A stretch of 29,651 bases of DNA from positions 1 to 29,651 of the forward strand of contig CAOQYN010000009.1 of NCBI GenBank assembly GCA_948514425.1, read 5' to 3'. Positions 1-8,027 of this stretch are shown piece by piece. The position numbers and the translations under genes are program-made. The notes under the pieces were generated by a model. That model ran no database searches. It was given only the letters and a program-made list of their open reading frames with translations, and was not told the origin of the DNA. Source of the stretch: an uncultured Candidatus Saccharibacteria bacterium (GTDB lineage Bacteria; Patescibacteriota; Saccharimonadia; Saccharimonadales; Saccharimonadaceae). The first letter of the stretch is position 1. Every line of letters starts with the position of its first letter.

Positions 1-294
1 GTACGTCACGAAGCCTACGAAATCATCCAGAAAAAAGGCGCCACCCATTATGGTATTGGTGTCTGTACTGTTCAAATCATCAACTGTATTCTTAACGACG
101 AAAGGCGCGTCTTGCCAGTCTCGTCGCTCGACGATTGTAATGATGTCTATTCGGGCTTTCCGTGTGTTATTGGCCGCCAAGGCATTATTCGTCGCCTTGA
201 TATACCCATGACCGAGCAAGAAGGTATCAAAATGCAACAATCGGTCAACGTTCTAAAACGCACTCTCTCCGAAATCAAGGAGGAGTCAAAATAA
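1..294 (+). CDS. ldh: L-lactate dehydrogenase, C-terminal part (5' end outside window)
   Basis: The reading frame is open from base 1 and ends in TAA at 292-294, giving the last 97 residues of a roughly 310-320 aa enzyme. The peptide shows the typical C-terminal pattern of the L-lactate/malate dehydrogenase family: a helix like 'AYEIIQKKGATHYGIG', an 'ILNDE..VLPVSS' strand pair, then 'GFPCVIGRQGI', and a final amphipathic helix. The family reduces pyruvate to lactate with NADH in the cytoplasm, which suits a fermentative, reduced-genome organism. The catalytic His/Arg residues lie upstream of the window, so lactate versus malate specificity cannot be read. The stop overlaps the next start by one base (TAATG), suggesting an operon with the DUF2207 gene. 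Confidence 0.85.
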   Translation, partial: VRHEAYEIIQKKGATHYGIGVCTVQIINCILNDERRVLPVSSLDDCNDVYSGFPCVIGRQGIIRRLDIPMTEQEGIKMQQSVNVLKRTLSEIKEESK

Positions 295-2225
295 TGCACC
301 ATTTTAGCGCAAAATTCCAAAAAGCACCCAAAATCATAAGAATTATCACCCTATCTCTCTATTGTATCACACTTTCCGTAATTTGTCAATGCTTATTTGC
401 ACAACCCGCCAACGCTAACCCCGTTAAAGCTGCTAATAATTTCTATTTTCAAGATTTTTCTGCCGATTACTATCTCAGTCGAGATGAAGACGGTACTAGT
501 CGCCTCAAAGTCATCGAAAAAATCGTTGCAGTTTTTCCCAAATCCGACCAAAACCATGGCATCACCCGCATTATTCCTTACACCAATCAAGATGGTCATA
601 ATCTTACCATGGCCAGCGACCGCCATCTCGACCTCAAAATCAAACACAACGGCATCGCCAAAAGCCCTTACAAAATCGAGACGGACGACGGCTATTTTAC
701 CGTCTATATCGGCAATCCTAGCGAATACGTCCACGAACGACAAGTGTATGAGCTAGAGTACGAATTTCAAAACGTTATCACGCAACCGAGCGATAATCCA
801 AACCATCAGGAACTCTACTGGGACACAAACGGCAATGACTGGTCACAGCGCTTCGAAAATATTAGCGCTCGCGTACACTTCGTTGGCCAAGATGTCAAAC
901 AAGCTTTTGATGGTCAAAGCGTTTGTTATACTGGACGCTATGGAGACAAAACTTCTGGATCCTGCACCATCAAGCAAATCGAAGATGGTATAGAATTCCG
1001 CGCCAGCAAACTCGGCGCACGCGAAAACCTTACATTTGCTCTAGAATTTAATCAAAATACTTTTGCTATGCCTGGCCAAACTTATGACTATCGCATTGTA
1101 TGGGCAATCGTTGTCGAAATCTTAGCTGCATTATTGCTCACTGGCTTAATTTTCATTCTGCACACTCAGACCAAGGCAAAACGTCAATATTACAATCAGC
1201 TCTTCATTACACCAGAATACACCCCTCCGAGCGACTTCACCGTTGCCGAAATGGCAACGAACTACGTCGGCAAAAGAATCCTCGGATCCAGCAAAGTTGC
1301 CACACTCATGGAACTCGCTGTCAAGCATAAGATTGAGCTTACCAAAGTCGGCACCGAAAAGAAGCCTCAGTGGACTATCAAAATTCTTTCTACTGATTTA
1401 AGCGCCGAACAATCCGATACGCTCAAATTGCTCGCTGGACGTAATGATAAACTTAAAGTTGGCCAAGAGATTCTCATCAAAGTTCGACATTCTGACAAAG
1501 CACTCGTCAAACTCGAGCAAGACTATAACAAACATCTTGAAACCCGTCTTCAAGAGACCAAACTCCACGATACCAAAACTTCCAAAAATCAGCTTTGCAA
1601 CACTTTATTCGTCATCGGTATTGGCTGGGTCATTCTCAGTATCGCTATCTTTCCATTTCTTATTGACGATGATATCCCAAGCTACGTTACACTTTATGGT
1701 GGAGGCTGGCTGATTGCAGTCATGATCCTTCTAGCGGTCATTATCGCCATTTCTATCTTTTACGCTGCTAGTTACTACCAAAAATTCTACACCCATACAG
1801 AAGCAGGGCTTAAATGGTCGCGCTATCTTGACGGTCTTCGGCTTTACATTAAAATGGCCGAGCAAGACCGCATCAAGTTTCTCCAAAGCGTCAAAGGCGT
1901 AGATACTAGCAACCAAGGTATTGTCAACTTGTACGAAAAACTCTTACCCTATGCTGTTATCTTTCGACTTGAAACCAGTTGGCTCAAAGAAATGAGCAAA
2001 TACTATGACATGGATGACGTATCCGCACCAGTTTGGTATATCGGCGGAGCAGTATTCTCGGCACAAGATTTCACCAGCGCGATGCGCTCCATAAATTCCG
2101 CCGCACTGACTGCTAACATGGCTGCACATTCTAGTAGTTCTGGTTCAAGCTCAGGATTCTCTGGTGTTGGCGGAAGTGGCTTCTCTGGCGGTGGGGGAGG
2201 AGGAGGCGGCGGCGGAGGCTGGTAA
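294..2225 (+). CDS. DUF2207 family membrane protein with poly-glycine tail
   Basis: 643 aa. An N-terminal hydrophobic segment (about residues 15-40, ending near 'AQPANA') looks like a signal peptide or anchor. It is followed by an extracellular beta-rich domain typical of DUF2207 (about 45-260), a membrane helix (about 268-290), a cytoplasmic region, and two further helices (about 445-465 and 475-500). The last 45 residues are low complexity, Ser/Gly then eleven Gly in a row and a terminal Trp. DUF2207 proteins are widespread membrane proteins without a known biochemical role. A strong ribosome site (AAGGAGG, 277-283) lies 10 nt before the ATG, so unlike several neighbours this gene is normally led, probably co-transcribed with ldh. 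Confidence 0.8.
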   Translation: MHHFSAKFQKAPKIIRIITLSLYCITLSVICQCLFAQPANANPVKAANNFYFQDFSADYYLSRDEDGTSRLKVIEKIVAVFPKSDQNHGITRIIPYTNQDGHNLTMASDRHLDLKIKHNGIAKSPYKIETDDGYFTVYIGNPSEYVHERQVYELEYEFQNVITQPSDNPNHQELYWDTNGNDWSQRFENISARVHFVGQDVKQAFDGQSVCYTGRYGDKTSGSCTIKQIEDGIEFRASKLGARENLTFALEFNQNTFAMPGQTYDYRIVWAIVVEILAALLLTGLIFILHTQTKAKRQYYNQLFITPEYTPPSDFTVAEMATNYVGKRILGSSKVATLMELAVKHKIELTKVGTEKKPQWTIKILSTDLSAEQSDTLKLLAGRNDKLKVGQEILIKVRHSDKALVKLEQDYNKHLETRLQETKLHDTKTSKNQLCNTLFVIGIGWVILSIAIFPFLIDDDIPSYVTLYGGGWLIAVMILLAVIIAISIFYAASYYQKFYTHTEAGLKWSRYLDGLRLYIKMAEQDRIKFLQSVKGVDTSNQGIVNLYEKLLPYAVIFRLETSWLKEMSKYYDMDDVSAPVWYIGGAVFSAQDFTSAMRSINSAALTANMAAHSSSSGSSSGFSGVGGSGFSGGGGGGGGGGGW

Positions 2226-2262
2226 CCGTCTACCACACAAAACCGTACATTCTCTCAAAATA

Positions 2263-2271
2263 TGCTATACT
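2263..2271 (+). promoter_or_regulatory. extended -10 promoter of serS (leaderless)
   Basis: TGCTATACT, with the -10 hexamer at 2266-2271. The serS ATG begins 6 nt later at 2278, where transcription would be expected to start. No ribosome site precedes the ATG. This favours a leaderless mRNA. Confidence 0.6.
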
Positions 2272-2277
2272 AATATC

Positions 2278-3522
2278 ATGTTAGACGTTAATTTTATTCG
2301 CAAAAATCAATCATTAGTTGAAAAATCTGCCCGCGAAAAGGGCTACGACGTCGACATCTCGAGTTTACTACAACTTGACGATCAACGTAAAACGATCCTC
2401 CAAGACGTAGAACAGCTCCGCCGTGAGCGCAATGAAATCGCCACACAGATGAAAAACGGCAAACCCAGCGACGAACTCATAGCTCAAGGCAAAGCTATCA
2501 AAACTAAACTCGCCGATATTGAACCACAACTTGCTGAGATTGAAAACCAAGTCGAAAACATTCTTAAGCGTGTACCGAATATCATTTTTGACGATGTACC
2601 ACTAGGTGATGAGGACTGTAGTGTTGAAGTCGCTAGCTGGGGAGAAAAGAAATCCGCCGGTGTCGATCACCTTGATTATGCCATCAGCCGCAACTGGGTC
2701 GATTTTGAACGTGGGGCCAAGGTCGCTGGTGCAAAGTTCTACTACCTCAAAAACGAACTAGCACTACTCGAAAATGCCTTGCTGCAATTTGGACTCAAAA
2801 AGATCCTCGAACACGGCTTTACATATATGACAGTTCCAGACATGGTCTCTAGCAAGGTTCTCGAGGGCTGTGGGTTCAACCCTCGCAGTAGTAAACAAAG
2901 CGATGAGTACTTTATCGAAGGGGAAGACCTCGCCATGATTGCTACCGCCGAAATGCCGCTCACTGGTTATTACATGAACGAAATTATCGATGAAAAGGAC
3001 TTACCGATTTGCCTTGCTGGTTATAGCGCTTGCTTCCGCAAAGAAGCGGGAACTTATGGCAAACATACTCGTGGCTTATTCCGTGTACATCAATTCAACA
3101 AACTTGAAATGTACGTCTTTTGCTTACCCGAAAAATCTCAAGAAATGCACGAAAAAATTCGCCAAATCGAAGAAGAAATTTGGCAAGAACTTGGTATCCC
3201 ATATCGCGTCATCAATATCGCTGCTGGCGATTTGGGTTCACCCGCTGCCAAAAAATATGACATTGAATATTGGTCTCCAGTTGATCAAAAATACCGCGAA
3301 CTTACTAGCTGCTCAAACTGCACCGATTTTCAAGCTCGTAGTCTCGACATCAAAGTACGTCGAGCCGATGGTTCAGTCGAAGTCTTACATACCCTCAATG
3401 GCACCGCTATCTCTCTAGCTCGCACCATGGTTGCAGTCATCGAAAACTACGCCCAGAAAGACGGCAAACTCAAAGTTCCAGAAGTCCTACGCCCTTACCT
3501 AAACGAAGCAGTCGAGATCTAA
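2278..3522 (+). CDS. serS: serine--tRNA ligase
   Basis: 414 aa, normal family length. It charges tRNA-Ser with serine via seryl-adenylate in the cytoplasm. An N-terminal two-helix coiled-coil arm (about residues 30-105, rich in E/K/L/R heptads) binds the tRNA. The class II catalytic core follows, with motif 2 around residues 250-270 ('FRKEAG' then 'RGLFRVHQF') and motif 3 near residue 375 ('NGTAISLARTMVAVIEN'). The start at 2278 was chosen over upstream in-frame codons because the protein then begins 'MLDVNFIR', the usual SerRS N-terminus, and because the extended -10 element ends 6 nt before this ATG. It is followed after 1 nt by murJ, so the two are probably co-transcribed. Confidence 0.97.
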   Translation: MLDVNFIRKNQSLVEKSAREKGYDVDISSLLQLDDQRKTILQDVEQLRRERNEIATQMKNGKPSDELIAQGKAIKTKLADIEPQLAEIENQVENILKRVPNIIFDDVPLGDEDCSVEVASWGEKKSAGVDHLDYAISRNWVDFERGAKVAGAKFYYLKNELALLENALLQFGLKKILEHGFTYMTVPDMVSSKVLEGCGFNPRSSKQSDEYFIEGEDLAMIATAEMPLTGYYMNEIIDEKDLPICLAGYSACFRKEAGTYGKHTRGLFRVHQFNKLEMYVFCLPEKSQEMHEKIRQIEEEIWQELGIPYRVINIAAGDLGSPAAKKYDIEYWSPVDQKYRELTSCSNCTDFQARSLDIKVRRADGSVEVLHTLNGTAISLARTMVAVIENYAQKDGKLKVPEVLRPYLNEAVEI

Positions 3523-3523
3523 A

Positions 3524-5200
3524 ATGCTATTGGGGAAGCACAATTCTAAAAAGGACGATACCCCTAAACGCCCGAGGTTTAAATTTCGTTCCGTAGTTAG
3601 TCGTGCCAACGCTAAGCTACCAGTTCGTTTTGCTGCAGTTGTACTTGCGAGCTCAACCCTCGTTTCGGCTTTACTCGGAATCTTCCGCGATCGCCTACTC
3701 AATTCATACTACCTCGACACTTACCCTACTGGAATTGATGCTTACACAGCCGCTTTTACCATCCCAGACTTTCTCTTCTTCCTGCTTACATCTGGCGCTC
3801 TAGCAGTCAGCTTCATCCCAGTCTTCAACCAACGCTTAGCAACTGGCAATAAGAAGTCCGCTTGGGAATTAAGTTCTAGCATTCTTAATCTCATGGCAAT
3901 TTTAACGCTTATCGCCTCAGTCGTAATCATCATCTTTGCTGACCCACTCGTTCGTTATATTGTAGGCCCAGGTCTTGATGAATCTGGTATGATTTTAGCA
4001 ATCAACATGATGCGTGTTATCGCAATCAACCCTTTTCTCTTTAGTATCTCTACAATCCTCTCTAGCATCCAACAAGCCCTTGGACGCTTCGTATTTTACG
4101 CTCTAGCTCCAGCATTATACAACGTCGGAATTCTCATCGGCATCTTATGGTTTACTAATGGTATTAATCTATTCGGCTGGCAAATCTTTGAAGGCGGCAT
4201 CATGGGAGTAGCGCTTGGCGTAGTCTTTGGCGCAATCTTGCAAGTCGTCGTTAGCCTAGTTGGACTCTTTGGGCTAGGTTTTGATTACGAGTTCAAAATC
4301 AGCTGGCGCAATCAAGGTTTTCGTTCCGTCCTCAAACTCCTCCCCACCCGCAGCCTCGACCAGGGAATTGACTATATTAATACAATCGTCACAACCAACC
4401 TCTCCTCTCGTATGGGTGCTGGGGCATTGCGTAGCTACCAACAAGCTTACGGCCTGTCACAAATGCCTGTTAGTCTTATTGGCGTCGCCATTTCAACTGC
4501 TTTCTTTCCACAACTCACTGAAGAACTTAGCGAAGGCAAAGAAGCAAAATACCAAAAAACCTTCCGCACCGCCCTAAGTACAATTATCTGGATTACTTTA
4601 CCCGTCGCCATTATCGCCTTCTTTGCTCGCGGCTATCTTGTTAGCTTCATTAAAAACGGCGGCGACCCCCTCATCTCATCGGTACTCGCAGCACTCATCA
4701 TTTCAATCGTCGCTAACTCTATTTTCCACATCGCCGCACGCGGATTTTACGCCAATCAAGACACAAAAACTCCATTTCGAGTCTCCATTTTTAGCGTTGG
4801 GCTTACTATCGTCCTCGCTATTAGTTTTTCGCTCATCGGCTGCGGCGTTGACGGTCTTGGCTGGGCGCAAAGTATCGGCACCATGGTAGAAGTCATCATC
4901 CTACTCCGTTTACTACAAAAACGATCTCATGGTAAACTTCTCGATCGTCAATTTTGGAAAAACACTCGTCGTATCATTTTCGCCACTGGCATCACTGGCT
5001 GCGTCGCTTACTCTCTTGCCAAATTTTTCCCCTTCCTAGCTAGCGATGATTCAATTTTCATGGTTTTCCCAAAATTCATCGTCATTACCACTGGCTCACT
5101 CATCACCTATCTACTCGCTGGCTACTTTCTCGATGTCGAACAAGTCAAACCTATTACCGAACGCATCCGCAAATCATTATTCAAAATTCCTAAATCCTAA
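3524..5200 (+). CDS. murJ: lipid II flippase MurJ (MATE/MOP family)
   Basis: 558 aa, polytopic with about 14 predicted membrane helices after a basic, positively charged N-terminal stretch of about 45 residues. MurJ moves the lipid-linked peptidoglycan precursor lipid II from the inner to the outer face of the cytoplasmic membrane. Family signatures include an early 'LASSTLVSALLGIFRDRLL' type helix, a 'GALAVSFIPVFNQ' loop and 'SSIQQALGRFVFYALAPALYN'. The gene starts 1 nt after serS stops, and uppP, which recycles the same lipid carrier, is the next intact core gene beyond the inserted element. This suggests a cell-wall cluster split by the insertion. Confidence 0.92.
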   Translation: MLLGKHNSKKDDTPKRPRFKFRSVVSRANAKLPVRFAAVVLASSTLVSALLGIFRDRLLNSYYLDTYPTGIDAYTAAFTIPDFLFFLLTSGALAVSFIPVFNQRLATGNKKSAWELSSSILNLMAILTLIASVVIIIFADPLVRYIVGPGLDESGMILAINMMRVIAINPFLFSISTILSSIQQALGRFVFYALAPALYNVGILIGILWFTNGINLFGWQIFEGGIMGVALGVVFGAILQVVVSLVGLFGLGFDYEFKISWRNQGFRSVLKLLPTRSLDQGIDYINTIVTTNLSSRMGAGALRSYQQAYGLSQMPVSLIGVAISTAFFPQLTEELSEGKEAKYQKTFRTALSTIIWITLPVAIIAFFARGYLVSFIKNGGDPLISSVLAALIISIVANSIFHIAARGFYANQDTKTPFRVSIFSVGLTIVLAISFSLIGCGVDGLGWAQSIGTMVEVIILLRLLQKRSHGKLLDRQFWKNTRRIIFATGITGCVAYSLAKFFPFLASDDSIFMVFPKFIVITTGSLITYLLAGYFLDVEQVKPITERIRKSLFKIPKS

Positions 5201-5204
5201 AACG

Positions 5205-5290
5205 TGCTATAATTAACTTAGGCACACTCAGCAGACAAAAATCAAACCGAGCATAGAGACCGTTGATTGTTGAGTGTATTTATCTCTTGC
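5205..5290 (+). ncRNA. candidate small structured RNA with its own promoter
   Basis: TGCTATAAT (-10 hexamer 5208-5213) follows the murJ stop. The RNA expected from about 5220 has a nested hairpin: ACACTCA (about 5224) pairs with TGAGTGT (about 5272), and inside it ATCAA pairs with TTGAT around a loop of about 17 nt. No open frame of note starts here. It matches none of 6S, SRP, tmRNA or RNase P RNA that I could recognise. The 3' end has no clear U-tract. Confidence 0.3.
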
Positions 5291-5375
5291 AAAAACGTGC
5301 TTAATAAATCAAAGACCGAGCGGCTTCGTAATGTTCATACGTCGTGTACGCTGATCGAGTATCCTGACCAAAAAT

Positions 5376-5471
5376 CTATATAATTTCTCTGCAAAACTCC
5401 GTGACCACCGTGGTTATAATTATCGCGTTTTCAAATTTATTAACGAAATTCTTAATTAAGGTTTCAGCCAT
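5376..5471 (-). CDS. 31-aa hydrophobic peptide, unknown
   Basis: Small ORF starting MAETLIKNFV and ending CREII, with a hydrophobic beta-branched centre ('AIIITTVV'). The start has a strong ribosome site (TAGGAGGG) just upstream on the minus strand, which is the main reason for listing it. It lies between two candidate forward RNAs and antisense to that strip. A small membrane peptide or toxin of a type I pair is one possibility, but nothing here proves translation. Confidence 0.35.
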   Translation of the reverse strand: MAETLIKNFVNKFENAIIITTVVTEFCREII

Positions 5472-5516
5472 AATCCCTCCTATAATCATCAAAGTTAAAG
5501 TTATTGACAGTGTGTT

Positions 5517-5621
5517 TGCTATAATCTCGAGTTGGACGAGACACGGAGCATAACAGAAAAATCATATACTGTTAACGTGCTAATTCTATTAGCCCCCATT
5601 ATAGCATATAGCACGTTTTAA
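5517..5621 (+). ncRNA. candidate small RNA of about 90 nt with promoter and terminator
   Basis: An extended -10 (TGCTATAAT, hexamer 5520-5525) is followed by a non-coding stretch with a small hairpin (CTCG..CGAG). It ends in a stem AACGTGCTA (5574-5582) / TAGCACGTT (5609-5617) followed by a T-rich run. A TTGACA at 5504-5509 is only 10 nt from the hexamer, so it is unlikely to act as the -35. The loop of the stem is long (26 nt). Confidence 0.3.
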
Positions 5622-5651
5622 TTTACGCCGTGCGCCTGTCTGACAGCCGGT

Positions 5652-6938
5652 TTAGTTAGTCCTTCTCTCACTAGAACCATGCTTGAAGATGAAATTGGCA
5701 TACTCGCCGAGCGGGTCGGAAATTTTATTGTCTTTTACACCCTTAATTAAGAGCGAATATTTGGCTAAATCTTTGTAGTGGTTCACAGTTTTTTGTAATT
5801 CGTCTGTAACTTTAATTTTGCCGCGATTGTCCATAAAGAATTGTGTCAACTGTTCCAAAATTTCATCTTCACGCATCCGTTTTTCTTTACAATTTGGGCC
5901 AACCATTTTTGTGCAGTGGTAATAGATGCGCCGGGTGAAAGTCCCGTCTTTGAGTTGGCTAAAACAGTCGGTTGCGGTCATTGTGCCGCCGCAACTGCCA
6001 TAGATGAATAAATTCTTAAATGCATATTGTTTTGAACCCCAAACTATTTTATTTGCCCAGTCGCACTTCTGATCTTGGATTTGTTGCCATAGTTCCTTAC
6101 TGACTAGTGATTTATGTTTGCCTTGCCACATTTTGCCTGAACCAGCCGGGTATTCAAATTCGCCATAGTAGAACGGATTATTCAGGATAAGATACAGCAT
6201 ACTAAGTGAGAGCGGTTTACCAGATTTCTAAGTAAATTTCATCTCGTCGTTCAGCCACGCCAGCGCTTTGCGACCAGTCATACCTTTGGCGGTGCGCTCG
6301 AATAGCTCTTTAATCACTGGGGCACGATCCGGATCAATGATGATATCCTTCTGACCATTAAAACTGCGATTCATATAGCCAAGGGGTGCTGGGCCTGGTC
6401 GCCAGTCAAGTTCACAACGCGCTCTGACGCCACATTTGATACTGAGGCCGCGATTGTCGTTTTCCAGTTTTGCTTGTGAACCGAGAATCATCAGCAAGAA
6501 CTTCGAATTCGGATCGTTCTTAAATTCCTGCGTGAACGTTCTGATTTTAAGCAGCCGTTTTTGGTCGATTAGGTCAACCAAGTTTCCCAAGTCGCCAGCG
6601 TTACGGCTTAAGCGGTCGGGCGCCCAGGTGAGAATAGCATTAAACTTGCCACCGACTTCCATTGCGCTTTCGATTCCGCCCGGTACGTTTTCAAATAACG
6701 CTGGTATATTCGAACGCAGTTCGGCGATCATCTCATTGAATACTGGTAGTTCGCCAGACTGCTTGGCGGAATGACTTTCGCGTTTGACTTCAGCTATGTA
6801 TGAGCCTTCTTTTCTTGCCAGCTCGCTCATTTCCTTGATTTGCGAGTCGATACTCATGGCTTGGCTCTCATCTTGCTCGGTACTTTTTCGGGCATAGAGG
6901 CAGTGTCTCAATCCTTGGCTTGCTTCTACTTTTTCCAT
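5652..6938 (-). pseudogene. large serine recombinase, interrupted by an amber codon
   Basis: The two halves are in one frame and separated only by a TAG at about 6228-6230, in the stretch 'DEMKFT*KSGKPLSLSMLY'. The N-terminal resolvase domain has the catalytic serine in 'YARKSTEQDE' and the 'DRLSRN' motif; it is followed by the recombinase domain and a C-terminal zinc-ribbon region. The first zinc ligand appears lost: 'LFIYGSCGG' where the family has Cys before the GxCGG. Such recombinases integrate and excise mobile elements through short att sites. The gene sits at the left edge of the element, as is usual. The ATG at 6938 is the likeliest start; an in-frame TTG lies at 6977. Readthrough cannot be excluded, but the zinc-ligand loss supports decay. 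Confidence 0.8.
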
Positions 6939-6989
6939 AGTGAGCAAATGGTACCGCAGACCGAGTAAGAAGTCCAAGGGAAAATGTCG

Positions 6990-8027
6990 CTATTTTTCGG
7001 GGCCATTCTTAGTCTGGTCAAATCCTCGCTTCCATATATTCGTGAATGATTTTTTACTATTCTTTGCTAATTCATCTATTAATGCGTCCACGTCATCTAT
7101 ATTATTTAATCCTACGATATGAAATTCTATGCCGGTATGTAAATAATCATTGTTCAGTAACTCATTAAATCGTTTAACTATCGTATCCCTAAAATATGCT
7201 CTTGTTTTTGCAATAATTAGTGACCTGTAAATCTCATAATACTCAAGCGTATTATGTTCGCCTCTAATCTCTTCGCGCTGATTCCACCCGTATTTTCTTG
7301 TAATTCTAGCGATTTCTAAATACTCAAGCAGATGAGATTTTTTAACGTCAATACGATAACGATTGTTGAATCCGCTTTTGAATGATAAGTCAGTAATCTT
7401 GTGAGATTTATCATCCAATAGCGCAATGCGCTTAATAATGTGTCGCAAAGACCATTTTCCGCCGAGCTGTTTTGGGGGTTTTATGTGTAATATTTGATTT
7501 TTTGGTACATATCGGACGCCTGGTTTCACTTGGCATTCCTGGGCTACTTTTTTCGGTATAACTTGAAAATACACTCCCAAAAAGCATCGCATGCTAGGTG
7601 GATATACTGGAATCATTCCGAGTTTTACGATGGATCCTTTTTTATTACGTTCACACTTTACCTCATAAAATACCTCACCAAAAGCAAACATCGAGTTTGC
7701 TATTTCTCGTACAAAATTCGTTAAATATTCTGTGTGTGCGTGATGACTATTGTGCCTATTCAAGTATGCCGGTAAATTATCCGTTATAGTATGCGTCAAT
7801 TTCTCTCGCTCCTTAGTAGTCTTCGGCGCACAATTATTATATGTTACATTAAATTTAAACTCTTCTCCCTCGTAATTTTGCCATGTTAATATATGATTCG
7901 ACAGATCTTCGTGAAACATATGTAAGTTGATTTTTCCATCATAGCCATCCATTGTGCAATATCCGCCATTCACGCGTTCAGTAATGTAGCTCTCTAGTGG
8001 TATTGAGTTAGAATTATCACTCATCAT
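6990..8027 (-). CDS. 345-aa protein of unknown function, weakly portal-like
   Basis: Intact ORF, second gene of a two-gene unit. Its ATG overlaps the end of the 840-aa gene by 11 nt and has a good ribosome site (GAGAGGAAAG). No signal peptide or membrane helix is evident. The middle (about residues 105-215) has a layout reminiscent of HK97-type phage portal proteins: 'AFGEVFYEV', a 'GSIVKLGMIPVYPPSM' strand, then 'QILHIKPP' and a helix. That is a weak pattern match, not an assignment. The C-terminal third is helical and basic. The recombinase follows after a short gap. The lack of stops, in contrast with every element gene around it, suggests the product is still selected. It could be part of a defence or other accessory system. 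Confidence 0.7.
   Translation of the reverse strand: MMSDNSNSIPLESYITERVNGGYCTMDGYDGKINLHMFHEDLSNHILTWQNYEGEEFKFNVTYNNCAPKTTKEREKLTHTITDNLPAYLNRHNSHHAHTEYLTNFVREIANSMFAFGEVFYEVKCERNKKGSIVKLGMIPVYPPSMRCFLGVYFQVIPKKVAQECQVKPGVRYVPKNQILHIKPPKQLGGKWSLRHIIKRIALLDDKSHKITDLSFKSGFNNRYRIDVKKSHLLEYLEIARITRKYGWNQREEIRGEHNTLEYYEIYRSLIIAKTRAYFRDTIVKRFNELLNNDYLHTGIEFHIVGLNNIDDVDALIDELAKNSKKSFTNIWKRGFDQTKNGPEK

Larger units (their letters stand above)
5201..5651. other. 450-bp gap between murJ and the decayed element
   Basis: AT-rich strip without a long gene. It contains two forward extended -10 elements (5205-5213 and 5517-5525), a nested hairpin after the first, a terminator-like stem at 5574-5617, and a 31-codon ORF on the minus strand with a good ribosome site. 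The octamer AACGTGCT occurs at 5201, 5294 and 5574, and inverted at 5610-5617. No attachment site for the neighbouring recombinase could be recognised. Confidence 0.5.

Noticed and set aside
3499..3702. Short minus-strand ORF over the serS/murJ junction
   Set aside because: It overlaps two well-supported genes and has no recognisable features.
5504..5525. TTGACA plus TATAAT as a normal promoter
   Set aside because: The spacer is only 10 nt; the extended TG before the hexamer is the better explanation.
6990..8027. Firm call as phage portal protein
   Set aside because: The resemblance is limited to a few segments, the length is short, and no other capsid, terminase or tail gene is present.
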